From assembly GCF_901709675.1 (NCBI RefSeq), contig NC_051100.1, positions 496,001 through 560,000 of the forward strand: a stretch of 64,000 bases of DNA, read 5' to 3'. This document shows positions 11,802 to 23,800 of this stretch, in pieces (positions within the stretch are counted from its first letter, which is position 1; every line of letters begins with the position of its first letter). Under the pieces are notes generated by a model that did not search any database, had not been told where the DNA came from, and saw only the letters and a list, made by a program, of their open reading frames with translations. A program made the position numbers and the translations under genes. This DNA comes from Syngnathus acus. Taxonomy: Eukaryota > Chordata > Actinopteri > Syngnathiformes > Syngnathidae.

Positions 11802-13320
11802 ATGTCAGGAGAATGCGTTGGTTTGGAGAGCGAAGCAAAGCACAGACTTGACTTACCTGAGTTTCGGACAGATTGAGCTGGCGGGCCAATTCGGTTCGCT
11901 CCCTTCCCACAACATACTGACACCTCTGAAACTCCATCTCTAACCTGTAGAGCTGCTCTGCAGTGAAAGAGGTGCGGGTTCTTTTGGGCCGGTCCAAATC
12001 CAAACCCTTTGGTAGGATAATCTCTCGGATGGAGCCTTTCGCATCTGCAACAATGACAACAAAGCCGACTCACACGGTGACCGACCGTGAAAGAGAAGCA
12101 CAGCTCCAAGTAATAGGATTACAATCGTTCATTTTTATTCTTTGGCTTTTGACTGACTGCCATTTGGGTTTCCCCTGTCTTTGGGATTGTCCCATTGCTA
12201 GTATTTGTCAGGTGCAGTATTTGCCACAACTACAGCTGTTGTCAAATGGAAATAACGTTCGAGTGTATTCGATTGCATATTCCAATCAAACGCATTTGGA
12301 TTCAAGAAGCGCAGCAAATCCCTCCGTGTCGAACGGTTCTTCGCAAAATGAAGATGATGAGAAAATCGGAAGAAAAAAGAGCAAGTAAGAGGTGTTAAAT
12401 AAATGGATGAAATGATTGATTTACAAATCTACCTTAATGCGTCCAAATGTTCTATTTCGGTTAATAGCCCTCACTCGCTGTTTGCATTTGGAGTGCCGGT
12501 CAGTAAATCGTCTTATTTGAAAAACATGTTGGAAACAAAAAGTTATCCCTTCATTTGCTAAATTCAAACAACTTTGTTTTTATTATTTCTATTTCAGCTG
12601 CACAAAGATGGATGTTGCTGGAATTGAGGACTTTTTTTATGTATTGACTGATTTGATCATTTGTAATAAAATGATCTCATCACAAATGATTTGTATAATA
12701 ATAAATCAATATTGGACATTTTTATCAATAGTATCCGCACAAATGGCAAGTAGAAAGAGAGGGTTTTTTCCATACTGAATGCCAAAAGAGATCTAAAAAT
12801 GTAAACTTGTGTTTGATACTTCTTCGAAGGTGAAAGTAAGAATTCTCCAAATAAACAATGAAGTATGCTGAAAGAAGTGACACTTTGGAAGGAATTCTTT
12901 GATGTTTTTCAACAATTGCTTATTGCTTTTGTGCTAACTGTTCAAATTCAACACTGCAATTCCATTGCGGAATAGAATAAGGCCGAAGATATTATTATTT
13001 GCCGTTCGATCGATAAAAATAAAGTGCTCGCGAATTGAAAAAGAAAAAAAAAAAATGTCAGGGTTGTTATCGAACAACAGTTGCAACGGTTCATCGGAAG
13101 ATTTACCTCGCACAAGTATTCTCCGACAGTAGTCCGGGTCTGCGTTGCTCCCCCTGTTTTTCTCGCAGTTTTCCACCGTCCCGGAGGAGGAAAAAGCGCT
13201 TTGTTGCTCCTTTAGAAAGCTTTCGGACAAACTGCCCTGTGAGTCCTTTCCGTCTCTGCCCTCCTTAAGTCCGTTCTTCAGCACCATTGCTTCTGTCTCT
13301 TGGTTGTACCTGACCTCCAT
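7315..13320 (-). CDS. vax1: Ventral anterior homeobox 1 (Vax1), 3 exons, 303 aa
   Basis: Nuclear homeodomain transcription factor that patterns ventral forebrain, optic stalk and retina in vertebrates. Coding exons on the minus strand are 13320-13107, 12044-11857 and 7824-7315. All junctions are GT-AG, phases agree, and the lengths sum to 912 nt (303 residues; human about 334). The homeodomain is residues 91-150, with the intron falling just before VKVWFQNRR in helix 3. Ahead of it is the family block [11 protein letters not shown] then [14 protein letters not shown]. The C-terminus ends with the Vax1 signature [20 protein letters not shown]. The block [20 protein letters not shown] and this tail match VAX1 rather than VAX2 as I recall both families. 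The start chosen is MEVRYNQ at 13320, equivalent to MDVRC in other Vax1 proteins. The frame stays open 32 codons further to an ATG at 13416, a possible alternative start. Intron 2 is 4 kb and carries two LINE tails and two microsatellites. Confidence 0.96.
7931..8031. repeat. (CCAT)n microsatellite in vax1 intron 2
   Basis: About 25 tandem CCAT units, roughly 100 bp from the intron's acceptor end on the transcribed strand. Confidence 0.95.
8640..8743 (+). mobile_element. Short LINE/SINE 3' tail with (ATCT)n
   Basis: The sequence runs GTGACAATGACAATAAAG into ten ATCT units. That is the usual 3'-end form of fish L2-like retroelements and of SINEs sharing their tails. Only about 60 bp of body is visible, so the family is uncertain. 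Confidence 0.4.
9255..9588 (+). mobile_element. Non-LTR retrotransposon 3' end (copy A)
   Basis: Shares with copies B-E a 3' region containing GGCTGTTAGGATCCTGAA, TTGTGCCTTCTTGTTTTT, TGTCACCGTGGGATAGTGGG and GACAATAAAGCAGACTTTGA, then TTTGACTTTGAC units. It is 5'-truncated, as expected of target-primed LINE insertions. It lies in vax1 intron 2, opposite in sense to that gene. Confidence 0.8.
11200..11416 (+). mobile_element. Non-LTR retrotransposon 3' end (copy B)
   Basis: Shorter 5'-truncated relative of copy A. It has the same GTGGGATAGTGGGAACGTCA block, the same GACAATAAAGCAGACTTTGA tail and a final TTTGACTTTTGAC. It also sits in vax1 intron 2 in the plus orientation. Confidence 0.8.
11736..11801. 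repeat. (GAAA)n tract 56 bp from the vax1 exon 2 donor
   Basis: A pure GAAA repeat on the plus strand, so the vax1 transcript carries a (CTTT)n polypyrimidine run just downstream of the 5' splice site of intron 2. Confidence 0.9.
11857..12044 (-). CDS. vax1: vax1 exon 2, encoding most of the homeodomain
   Basis: 188-bp internal exon with acceptor TTGTTGCAG and donor CAG|GTAAGT on the minus strand. It enters with two bases of a split Asp codon and leaves in phase 0. It encodes the octapeptide-like N-terminal flank and homeodomain helices 1-2 (residues about 72-134). The conserved Phe at homeodomain position 8 is residue 98, consistent with Trp48 at residue 138 in exon 3. Confidence 0.95.
13107..13320 (-). 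CDS. vax1: vax1 exon 1 (N-terminal region)
   Basis: Encodes residues 1-71, ending in the conserved [11 protein letters not shown] block, with donor CGAG|GTAAAT and one base (G) of the split Asp codon. Its N-terminal half is poorly conserved in the family, so the exact start rests on alignment of MEVRYNQ with the usual MDVR start region. Confidence 0.88.
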
Positions 13321-14374
13321 ACTCAGTTCTTGGACCTGCAGCTTGGCCGCCTCCTTTTCCTTCTTCCTTTGTCCCGTTTCAAAAAAAAAGGGGAAGTTCA
13401 AGAAAACACGGTGCAACAGATCATCTGACTAGCGTGGTTTTTAGTTTCAAAAGAGCACCTTTGGCCAAGGTAGCGTCAGCTATCTAATGCTGAAAGTCTT
13501 CCGTCCGTCCGTCCGTCCGCCCGCCCGCCCGGCAGCCAGCCAGCCAGCCAGCCAGCCAGCAAGCCAGCCAGCAAGCCAGCCCTGTTATCACTGACCAAGT
13601 GCCTTGCCCAATGATCTTGGACGTCTCGATGAAAGTGGATGATAATTCAGTGCCCCCCTTTCCCTGTTACAAAGACATCATCAGGCTGATAGATGAGCTC
13701 CACATAATCAGAGCCACGGACCAGCCCTGGCTCCTTCCACTGATTGCCGTCATTTGGCTGCCTCCACATTTGCGTGAATACTTTGGGGAAATGGACCAGG
13801 TCTTGACGCTTCCTGTCCGTCAGCAAGTGAAATGATTGGTCTCCCCCATCCCTACGTGAGCGAACGCAGTCACTCGCAGCGATACGGCGACTCCTCCGTA
13901 GCCAGCAAAAGTTGCCGCTTCTTCAAACCCCGGTAGGCATTTTCTCCTCAACTTTTCACTGTCAGCGAACTTTGATCCCAGTTCTCTTTGGCCATTCGAG
14001 CGAGCGTCTTGTAATGCTGCCATCTACCGCTATTGCAGCAAAGAAAGGCTGGGAATTAGCAGGGAGAGCGAGGCAAACCACTTCAAAAGCTGTGACGCCA
14101 GGTTTTAGTTCAACCTTTTTTCTTCAAGTTTCTCCCCTCGTCCTGTTCCTTTTTTCTTTTTCTTTTTCTTGCCAGCCACGCAGAGCAACCCGGCCAGGTC
14201 CGGGACGAAAGCAAACGAGCTGTGCCCGGAAAGCCACTTGGGCTCTCATGATCTTAACCTACGCATTTGGAGGAACAAAACTTGTCATTAGTGCTCGGGC
14301 TGCCTACGCTCTCTCACACATGCATAGCCCCGGAATGGCCCCTACCCCTCTCCACCGCTCGCTCAGCCCACTAA

Positions 14375-14394
14375 CCATCCATCCGTCCGTCCGT

Positions 14395-14489
<95 letters not shown>

Positions 14490-14565
14490 TCCACCCATCC
14501 ATCCATCCATCCATCCATCCATCCATCCATCCATCCATCCAGCCATCCAGCCATCCAGCCACCCA
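14375..14565. repeat. Compound (CCGT)(CAGC)(CCAT) microsatellite
   Basis: About 190 bp: short CCGT, about 24 CAGC units, then CCAT units with CAGCCAT interruptions. Long open frames across it are low-complexity artefacts. Confidence 0.95.
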
Positions 14566-16010
14566 CCCGAGCAGCAACTCTTAGCTATTTCAATTGTCAG
14601 TGCAACAATATCTCTGAACACAGCAGTGGTCAGTAATCCAATAAGACCATTGATTAGGCTACAAAGATTCAATTCAATCCAGCGGCCCAGTGCAAGGAAC
14701 ATTCTCCGCTCCTTCTCGTCACCTTAGCTGGCCAGAAGCCCCCTTCAAGCTGCCCCCCTCCCTGAGTGCCATTCATGTCTTTATGAGAAACAGAGAGGGA
14801 AAGGAGTGAAAGATGGCAATTATCTAATTGGACTATTAACAGACAATTCTGTGAGTGAGTGAGCCTGCCCGCCAGCAGTCTCAGGGTGGCTTTAAGGGCC
14901 GCATGTTGAACTAACTTGATTCACTGAATGTTTGGGGGGGCTGCTGCTTGGAGAGGGGATCCATTGTTTGGGAAAGGGAAAAAGGAGGCTAAAAGGCCCA
15001 ACCAAAAGGGGAACCCGGGCTTCTCAAGCTGCAGAGCGCAGCCTCGGCCTGGGAAAGAGATGGATGGGAGGATACAACGTCTTGGCCTCTCAGACACACA
15101 CAATGACCGAGGAGGGGCGGAAAGACAAATAAATACATAAAAGGCTCCGTGCGTGGAGCATTAAAGAAAGCATATTCCGGTGGTAATTAGCCAGAGTGCA
15201 GCAATGTCAAATTGGATGTACGAATATAGACCACAATTAGTCATTACATTTCCATAAGGAGATACAAAAAACTCTCACTGGTGCTGTTCGAAAAGAACTC
15301 CAAATATGTTCTTATTTTGCCAAATATTTACTCCATCAAGCCCTTGAAAACTATCGCCGTAAGCAAATTAAGACTATTTTTTTTTAATCAGTGGAAGCAT
15401 CAGTGCGCATATAAAAGGTACACAATCAACTCGAGACGCCGGTCGGCATGCATTTTTCTCACTATTAAAGGTAAAGACAGTAAAGATAACAGTTGGGGCC
15501 GAGTTCAAATAAATAAATAACCAAAATAAATTGATACATACATACATAAATAAATAAATAAATACATAAATAAATAAATACATACATAAATACATCAAAA
15601 AATAAGAGCGAGCCTATAACCGCTCTCTTTGGGCACGAGGTGGGGTTACCCTGGGTCTTAATCAAACATCTTGAAATTTTGAGTAAGTGGATTTTTGTGA
15701 GAAAAAAATGTCAGGTGAGTTTGTTGTTTGCTTCAGTTCAAACTCTCTGTTGACATTTTGTCAAATATGGGATATATTAAAAGTGCATACTTTGCACCTA
15801 TGCATCCAGATTTGGAATTGCATTTTTATTATAGTCCTGCTGAGAAGAAAGTGTGTGGTCCTATGTAGCCCCTCCAGTAGCACTGATGACAAATGGTGGC
15901 CCCCTCCAGTATTTAAGAAGCCCAACCCCACTGAACAGTTTTTCGTCAAATACTAATTATAAATAACACAATCAATGTAATAAAAGTCAATGGTGCAAAA
16001 TGTGCACCAA

Positions 16011-16041
<31 letters not shown>

Positions 16042-18128
16042 AAATAAACGAATAAATAAATAAATACATACATACCATTGCATCCAAAGAGCTTTCATTT
16101 TGGTTCAATTTTACAACTATAAAACTGTGCTACTGACTGTACACATCCAGAAAGGCATAATAAAATATGTTTGTGGTTATAGTTTTTTTTTGGGGGGCTC
16201 TTTAATTGTACTGCTTCATACAAAGGCAAGTATTGTAGTTACCCTGCGAGATGGACATTGAGAGGGTTATTGTCAATAAACGTTTTCCACCATAGATTTC
16301 TATTTACTGTTGAAGTGCAAAAAAAGAAAAAGAAAAAAACGCTTCATGCTTCAACACAGCTGGGGCAGCCCAGAGCACAAACAATAACAACAATTATTTC
16401 TTCCGTCTGATTTAATAGACCTATTTAGCAGGATTCCAGCTAGGATGTTTCCATACAAATCACATGCTGTACAATAGTCAGATAATTACTGCCAGGCCGG
16501 CCGGGCTGAATAGACCTAGTATTAACAGTCATCATTTTTACACGAACATTTTTCAATGGTGAAAGATGTTTCTTTGGTATAGTTGCTTTCGATCAAATAA
16601 TCAATGGGCGGTAGGAAAAACAGAGGCTTATTTTGAAGATGAGCCTGGCGCTTTTTCTTGTAAGACCTGTTGTTAATTCCGAATGACACAAAAGTGAATA
16701 AAAGGCAGTTAACACATCTCAGTCCAGGTGTGTGACCCTTGAATATTGTCAACTTGAAAGGAATACGTTGGCTCTCTGTGCTTGTATTATAGGGACTCCG
16801 AAACGCTCAGTTGGTTGGAAAAGCCAAATGGGTTTGTGTGGAGAGTGCAGGCAGGCCTTGGAGAGCCGTGATGCCGGAGTCCTGACAACATGGTAACGCC
16901 GCAAGATGAATGGTTACATTCATCGGCCTTCTTTATGTTTCAAAATGTGCTGATTATGTTCCACGGTAAGAGAGCAAGCTGTTCTTGAACTCTCTAAATA
17001 GCAATGCTGGAAGGAAGGAAGGAAGGAAGGCTGTGCGGGCAGCTGAGCTCAAAATCTGCTTTGTGGTGAGTTGGGCTTGTTTGTTTTGGTTTGTTTTTTT
17101 TCAACATTTAAGGCTGTCCGAGTTGTTTTGATACTACTGTCGTCTTCAGCACTTTCTTTCCCTTCAAAAGACGGACGGACATGGAAGACTTTGTGGATTT
17201 GGATGAATATGTTTGTTTTGATATCAATGCGTCATTCCTTTTTGAGGTTAGAGTGCTTTGAATTGTCAGCACTTTTGACAGCTGAGCTAATAATCACATT
17301 ACTTAAGCTGGTGTCATTTAGGAACGATGCAGAATATACTTGAAGCTAACTCCTGTGTTTAAAGCTTCTATTTTGTGATTCTTTTCATAGCATAACATGG
17401 CTGACATGATTGCGTGTCAGTACAGAACCTTTCACGACTTCATTCGGCCGGAATCTATTTTGTTTGAAATTTGCATTTGACTTCAGCTAAGGCGTGCGGT
17501 GGATGCGTTGTCGTCATTGTGGCGTGAACTTCGGCTCGCTGGGCCCCTTAACAAACGAGCTCTTTTTGAAGCAACTGTGTTCATTTTGAAAGAACGCTTG
17601 TTCCATTGTAAAATAAAGCCTTAATTAAAAAGACGACAAGTTTCTAAAAAGTGTCTGAATTGCAATGTGACAAATACGCAACTCCAAGCCGTCTATTCTA
17701 TTCTATTCTCCAGGCGGCAGTGCAGTGGCGGCCACTGAAAGTATCTCAATGCCATTGTACTAATCTTCTTTTGTGGAGCGCAGGCAGACAGCCTACAAAT
17801 CCACAACAAAGCCCAAACGGTAATTTATTTTTCTGTATGTTCCCCCTGAATAGTTTTAGGTGACACTCTTTTGTCCCACGGATGGCGCCTTGCAGTAGTT
17901 ATTGTCGCAGGTGTAATTTGAGCACTTCTTTTATTGCTGCAACAGTTACACTGTCTATCTTAGCCTCACAAAAGCAAGAATTGTAAAGAAAGCATTTTGG
18001 TGCTTCTTGTTGTTGTTTGGCTCTTTTGCAGCTTAGCTCACCATTTGACAAGCCACCGTTTCTTTTAAATGCACTGCTGATGTTATCCATTTTGTTCATT
18101 TATCAGATTAGTCTTGCTGAAATCTTAC

Positions 18129-18250
18129 GCAGCAGCAGCAGCAGCAGCAGCAGAAGTAGCCGCAGCCGCCGCAGCAGCACCACCAGCAGCACCACCACCA
18201 CCACCAGCACCAGCAGCACCACCACCACCACCACCAGCAGCAGCAGCAGC
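18129..18250. repeat. CAG/CCA trinucleotide repeat
   Basis: An interrupted run of CAG, CCG and CCA triplets of about 120 bp, intergenic. Confidence 0.9.
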
Positions 18251-20858
18251 TTTTCCTTTGTCTTCCTTTTATGTTTCTGTCCCATTTCAAGCTCACGGAC
18301 GAAAGCTTCTAATGGTGCATTACAGTGTAATTATCCCTCTACTCAAGTTTAAAAGCTTAGCCAAAGAAAATGAAGCAGACCCAAAAGACACTTCAAATGA
18401 ACACAGTGTTTGGGCTGGAAATGTATTGTCCTTTTTTTAAATATACACTGAAGTTTACATGATCTACTAAGACCATTTCTACAAATCAAAATCAATTGTC
18501 TTGTCTTCATTATGAAAATGATTGCAACAAACGTAGCAAAGTATCGAGTAGTATTTGGATTCAAAGATGTCAACGGCAGAAGACTTGTACAGAATCTGCC
18601 CCAGAGCGAGAGGACGGTGAAGACGACGAGCCTGCAGAAGCACCACTTCAGATGAACGTATCACCATGGGCGGATTTGCCATTTGCGTTGGGCCGGCCGC
18701 ACGCACCCACCCGTGACCTTGTTTGGTCAACACTGTGAGGTCATCGATAAAAATAGTGGATGGATCAAATTGAATGGATGATAAAAATACTGGTATTTAT
18801 AAATATGGTATAGGTCTCCGAAGAATTTTGTAGGCAGGCGCACAGTATTTAGGTCAAAGTTCAATGGGTTGACTCATTTTCATACATCCTAAACATCTGA
18901 ATGTAACGGCCATAATCTTGCGAATGAAGGAAGCCATCATTTAAAACGACTCTCTTGCTGTATGAAAGATGTCCTTGGAGCTCCATTTACTTTAGTCCTT
19001 TCACCAGCGACAAAAAAGTCTACGGGTGTAATCAAGCAAAGTGGGCATAAGGTCTAAGTACGTCTAATTGCTGAACTCTCGACACGATCTTTTCATGACA
19101 ACCGCGCATTGATGTGTCATGCCAACAGTTGGAAAGGCTTTACTGGAGCGCACGTCGTGATGTTTTGATCATCCGAATTTCACTTGGAAACATTGCACCT
19201 ATTAGCTGACACCCTCCCCGAACGCCGTTTGCGTTTGGTCACAAAGCTGTGCCGACACGACAGGCAGCAGAAATATTTGGTGACTCCATCCAATGAATGA
19301 ACAAAGACAACCAGGAAATGACGCTAATCAATCATCAACAAGAGCTTTGATGCCATTTTAAGATTGAAGCATCATTTCGCTACGACAAAGGATCCGGTTC
19401 AAAAGCAGAGAAATGGAATTTTCTACTCTATTCCAATCACATGACAGCTCCTATGAGAGAGTCGTTTTCAGACCTCAGGCTTGACTCTTGAAACATTCCA
19501 AACCTATCTATGGTAAGAGTAAGACTCGCTTGTCACAAAATGAAGAAGACTTCATCCTGTACAGGGTTACGGGCGCTATCTCAGCTGACGTCTTTACTGG
19601 TCATGTGTGGAGACAGACAATCAAAACATCTCAAAGGACTGGCAATTGAAGTCTATCAAGTGACTGCACTGTTCTCACCACCTTTTTTCAGTGTCGTCCA
19701 AATCGTCTTTTGTATTCAACCCCTGGCTGCTTTCCCAAGTGAAGAAAGGTCCATTATCCATTTTGCAGGTGGGTTTTTTATTGCTTCCATATTGGTCACG
19801 ATGAAGACGAGGCAATCGCAACATCACAACATCTTATCAGGACGCAACTTAATCATCAGTCGTATTCAAAGAAAAGAGACGCAGCCCCGGCCGGGGGATT
19901 GATGCCCTTTCGTCACATCTTGCGTTGATGTGATTTCAAAATGACAATCGTTCAGTGGGCCTCTTTTGAATGGACATGTCATTCTGTTGTTATTTGAATT
20001 TTCCCCAACATGTATGTAATATTCACCACAATCGCTCAATGTACTTTTTGAAGATCTAATTGCATCTGAATGACCAATGGAAACAACGGAAGCAAGGTGC
20101 CGGCCGGAACACACAAACAGCAAGAAGGAGCAAATACAAAGTCTTTGGGGCCCTCATGTGGACAAAGCAGCTCATCTTGTTTCACACCAAATGATTGGAA
20201 GGCCTCCAGCTATAATTGTGGTGATCATTTCTTTCAGTTGGAGATCCAGGAAGTTGACTTTTTCATCCAAACTCTATATCCCAATAGCCTTCGTCATTTG
20301 TAAGACATACAAGCTAACTTCACTTTCCCCCAAATTTGGCCAAATAGCTCCAGCATAGAATCAAATGAATTATGCATGCTGCGCATTTGTACAAAACAAT
20401 CACTACTCTCGAACAATAATGGTTAACAAATGATTGACTCTAAGTCTGTTGTCTTGAATTGATTGCAACCACCTTGTCATGGTGCATCCAGATGCAGCAA
20501 TGAATCCAAGTCGTCCAAAATATCGGTCTATGGATGAATTCGCTTGTATTATTCCTATTTTTCGCAAGCTTATTAAATCACAAATCAGCGCTCGAGAGTC
20601 CAAATTAAAAGACAGAACAGAACTTATTTGTGTAGTGTACCAAGCATACTGTAAAATCCCATAACAGCGATCTTGTGCTTTATTGTTAGTGGGAGGGAGG
20701 GAGGGAGGGAGGGAGGGAGGATGTGCTTAATTAGTTCCAGCCCAAATCCACCCTCATTATTTGCATCATAAAAGTATGTAAGTATGGCCAGAGAGAGAGA
20801 GAGAGCCCAGTCAATCATCCTGTTCATTTACTTGTAGTATTGAGCTTTCATCTTCACA

Positions 20859-23800
20859 ATGGCAACGGTAAGTTTTCCATCAATTCATTTGAAGGCATTT
20901 GGAGGAATCATACTGATGATATTTTGATGTGATCGTTTACGTAATACGAATGTTGTTTCCCATTGGCACCATTGCTAAGTTCAGAAGAGATTTCCACCTG
21001 AGTTATTAAATGCAAACATACTGCGTGGCTACACCGTGTTTTACCTGTGACTATTGTTTCTGCAAGAAACACAAACGATTTTTTGGAATTTGGACGCTTA
21101 CCTACCGGCTAACTGCACTTGAATTCTTGCAAATTAAAAATGTACATGCGTGTAGTCTGTAGAAGTATACGTACATTGAAAAATATATTCTGATAGATTC
21201 CGTTTTCAAACATACTGTGTACTTATCTTGAGCACTGTACTGTACTGTACTGTACTGTACTGTGCGGATATTTGACCATGAGCAAAACTTTTGGAATACT
21301 ACTTCAACCATTTCAGGCAATATTTGCATATATTTACATTTGAGCACGATAAGTGCGCCCTTAAAACCAGTTGCTCGCAAATATTGTTGCAAAAACATTC
21401 GATATACAAATGTCTGGCATTTGGTATTTAAAGTACGATCATGAGGCGAGCTACTTTGCAATAACCTGACAATCAATATTACAGCAGGCAGGCAGGCAGG
21501 CAGGAGTTGTTTGCTTTGAATGACTGGGATCAGGTCATCATTTCCTCCTTTTTGATTGTACAGAATGAGGCCGTCTCCTCCTGGACATTGAGCGTCACCG
21601 TGCTGAAGGCGGAAAACATTTGCTCGACAGACTTTTGTAGGTGACAACATGTCTTCGACAGCTTTGACGCCAATCGGTTGACACGCATCCATCGTTTGTA
21701 TTTCAAGTGTGCCATTCTACATGACAAGATTTGGATTGGTCATATTTGGTCTTGATTTCTCAGGGTCAGAGGCAGATTGCTACGTCACGCTGTCTCTCCC
21801 ACCTGCAATTGTTTTCAAGACAAATACTGTGGCCAATGGGAGAAACCCAGTCTGGAACCAGAGCTTTCATTTCAGCCTGCGCAATCATCTCCAGGTGACA
21901 CCTTCAAAGCTTCCAAATACCATCCAACTCCATCATATGACGTCAAGCAAAATGCGGGGAATACTTGAACCTTCCTCCAGAAACAGTATTTACTATCTTG
22001 ATGTGGCACTTATTTGGCTACAGTGACAAAGTGTGGGATACATCGATGCAAGAGCCAAAGCTACAATCATGAATACGCAAAGTGACCAAAATGTCTTTTG
22101 GAGAATAGAGTTGCAGGTCTCCCAACGATTCATGGCCAGACCATTTTCTCTCTTAGAGAATCAATACTGTTTTAGTAGTAACAATCAGACTGGTGCTTAA
22201 AAGAGAGATACGTACGTACGTATATACATCGTAAGAGTAATAATAATAATAATAGCACGTCACAGACATGACTGTCACTTCATGTGAATTTCGGAGCCTT
22301 CAATTGGTCTCATATGAAAAGCTATACCCCGTTCATACTGTTCTTTGTTCCCAGACTACTCTTCGGATTCATCTGTATGACGAGAACCTCCTATTTGATG
22401 ATTTGATTCAATCAATCGGTGTTGATATCAGCACGCTGACAAAAGAGAGAATGGAAATCACAGAGTTTGCCGTCCAACCTCAGGTACTGTAAACATTTGC
22501 TCTGATGAAAACTCAATCCGTCGTCATCTTTGAGGGAGGGCATGGTGCAAAAAGTCAACTTCTTAAATCAGGCATCGGAATCCTACAAAAACATCCAGTT
22601 TGAAATCTTGCAAAGATTTGCAGAGCAGGATTTTTTTTTCCCTTGAGGAATTTCACACATCGGGGTTCTGCAGAGTGTCTTGCGCTGCGAACAATCGTAT
22701 TGTCGGATCAAAGTCGTTTACCAGAGCACGCCTGACTTCCGTCTGTTTCTTTCAAGGGTAAACTTTGGATTGCCTTTGAGCTGAAGCAGAGGTAACATTG
22801 ATTTTCTTTGCTCTATTTGAACACTTGAACATTTCATCTGAAAATGTATGTGTGGAATACATTCGGTTTCCCTTTTCTTTAGTTACACAAAAGGTGTCAT
22901 CGGTTCCAAAGGCCTTCGTTTGGGGGTAAGACGAGGAAAACATCAACAAACACAGCAGTGATTCATATGGAATTGAAAGAAACATTTCAATTTGACCCTG
23001 ATTGTGGAAAGGACATTTTCGCTGTCGTCAACTTGTATGTTTATTTTAGGCAACGAGTTAGCGTATAATGCGCCGTCTACGATAAATCCATGGATGCTCG
23101 AATCTTTTTCGAATTGTGAATTATTTCCTTCAACAGAAAGAAGTGCTTTCCTACTGGAAACTAAATGTGACCGTCATCAAAGCCAAGACCCGTTCTTCAA
23201 CCGATTACTGCAAGTCCAGCTTTCTTTCAACCATTATGGATGCTTATTGTTAGAGTGGTGCTCACTCTAACTTATTTCTGCAAGAACCACACGGGAGACA
23301 GTATGCCCTTTGAAACACCTGCAGGTGGAGAGTCATTCGTCGCTGTGCTGATCAAACGAGGTCTGACTCAGGCCTCTTGCAGGAGCATTTTTATTGAGTG
23401 GACAGGATGGGGTTGAAGCCCCTGGCCTGCTGGTCAAAGCATAGCAGGGGGTCTTTTACGACGTCGTGTAAACAAAACAACTTTGATTGCTTCCTCTGCA
23501 GCTAGTCAATCAGTTCCAAAGATCTTAGCGCTTTGTTCGACGACTTTTGTTAAGACAGGACAAGCTAGGTTAATCATTACAGGTCACATTCCAACATAAT
23601 CATACGATCAAGATCATCTGTAAACCCTAACACTTATTTTGGATGACTCGCAAACATCTCCCTGTGACTACCTTCCAGTTTCAGAGTCTGACTTGTACGT
23701 GGTTCTTTGCCTTCCGACGGCAACCGCAAGTGCATTCAAAACAAAAACGGTGTACGACGACGCCAATCCAGAATGGAATGAAACGTTCACCTTCAGGGTC

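Larger units (their letters stand above)
7825..11856 (-). other. vax1 intron 2, repeat-bearing
   Basis: A 4.0-kb intron with a CTACAG acceptor against the VKVWF codon and a GTAAGT donor. It holds a (CCAT)n tract at 7931-8031, an ATCT-tailed retroelement scrap near 8640-8743, LINE 3' ends at 9255-9588 and 11200-11416, and a (GAAA)n tract at 11736-11801. Nothing in the rest resembles a further exon. Confidence 0.7.
13321..20858. other. Intergenic region upstream of vax1, divergent from the phospholipase gene
   Basis: A 7.5-kb gap between two divergently transcribed genes. I see no conserved coding exon. Contents: CCGT/CCGC/CAGC repeats at 13499-13580, a large CAGC/CCAT block at 14375-14565, AAAT/ACAT runs at 15505-15600, AATC/AATA runs at 16014-16075, CAG/CCA triplets at 18129-18250 and GGGA at 20692-20722. 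Promoter and forebrain enhancers of vax1 would be expected here, but they cannot be recognised without cross-species alignment. Confidence 0.6.

Noticed and set aside
13912-14727. 271-residue plus-strand open frame
   Set aside because: Most of it is QPAS and IHPS repeat from CAGC/CCAT microsatellites; the rest has no recognisable similarity or splice context.
22671-22756. Possible extra exon before cPLA2 exon 5 (preceded by TTCTGCAG)
   Set aside because: Adding it breaks phase with exons 4 and 5 and with the duplicate block, where exon 10 has no such extension.
23249-23271. Nine-base inverted repeat GTTAGAGTG/CACTCTAAC
   Set aside because: Short arms in an intron; could be chance and has no context.
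23685-23690. Alternative acceptor TTTCAG|AG for cPLA2 exon 8
   Set aside because: Joining there to exon 7 makes TAG, a stop. The CCTTCCAG acceptor six bases upstream keeps the C2 sequence intact.
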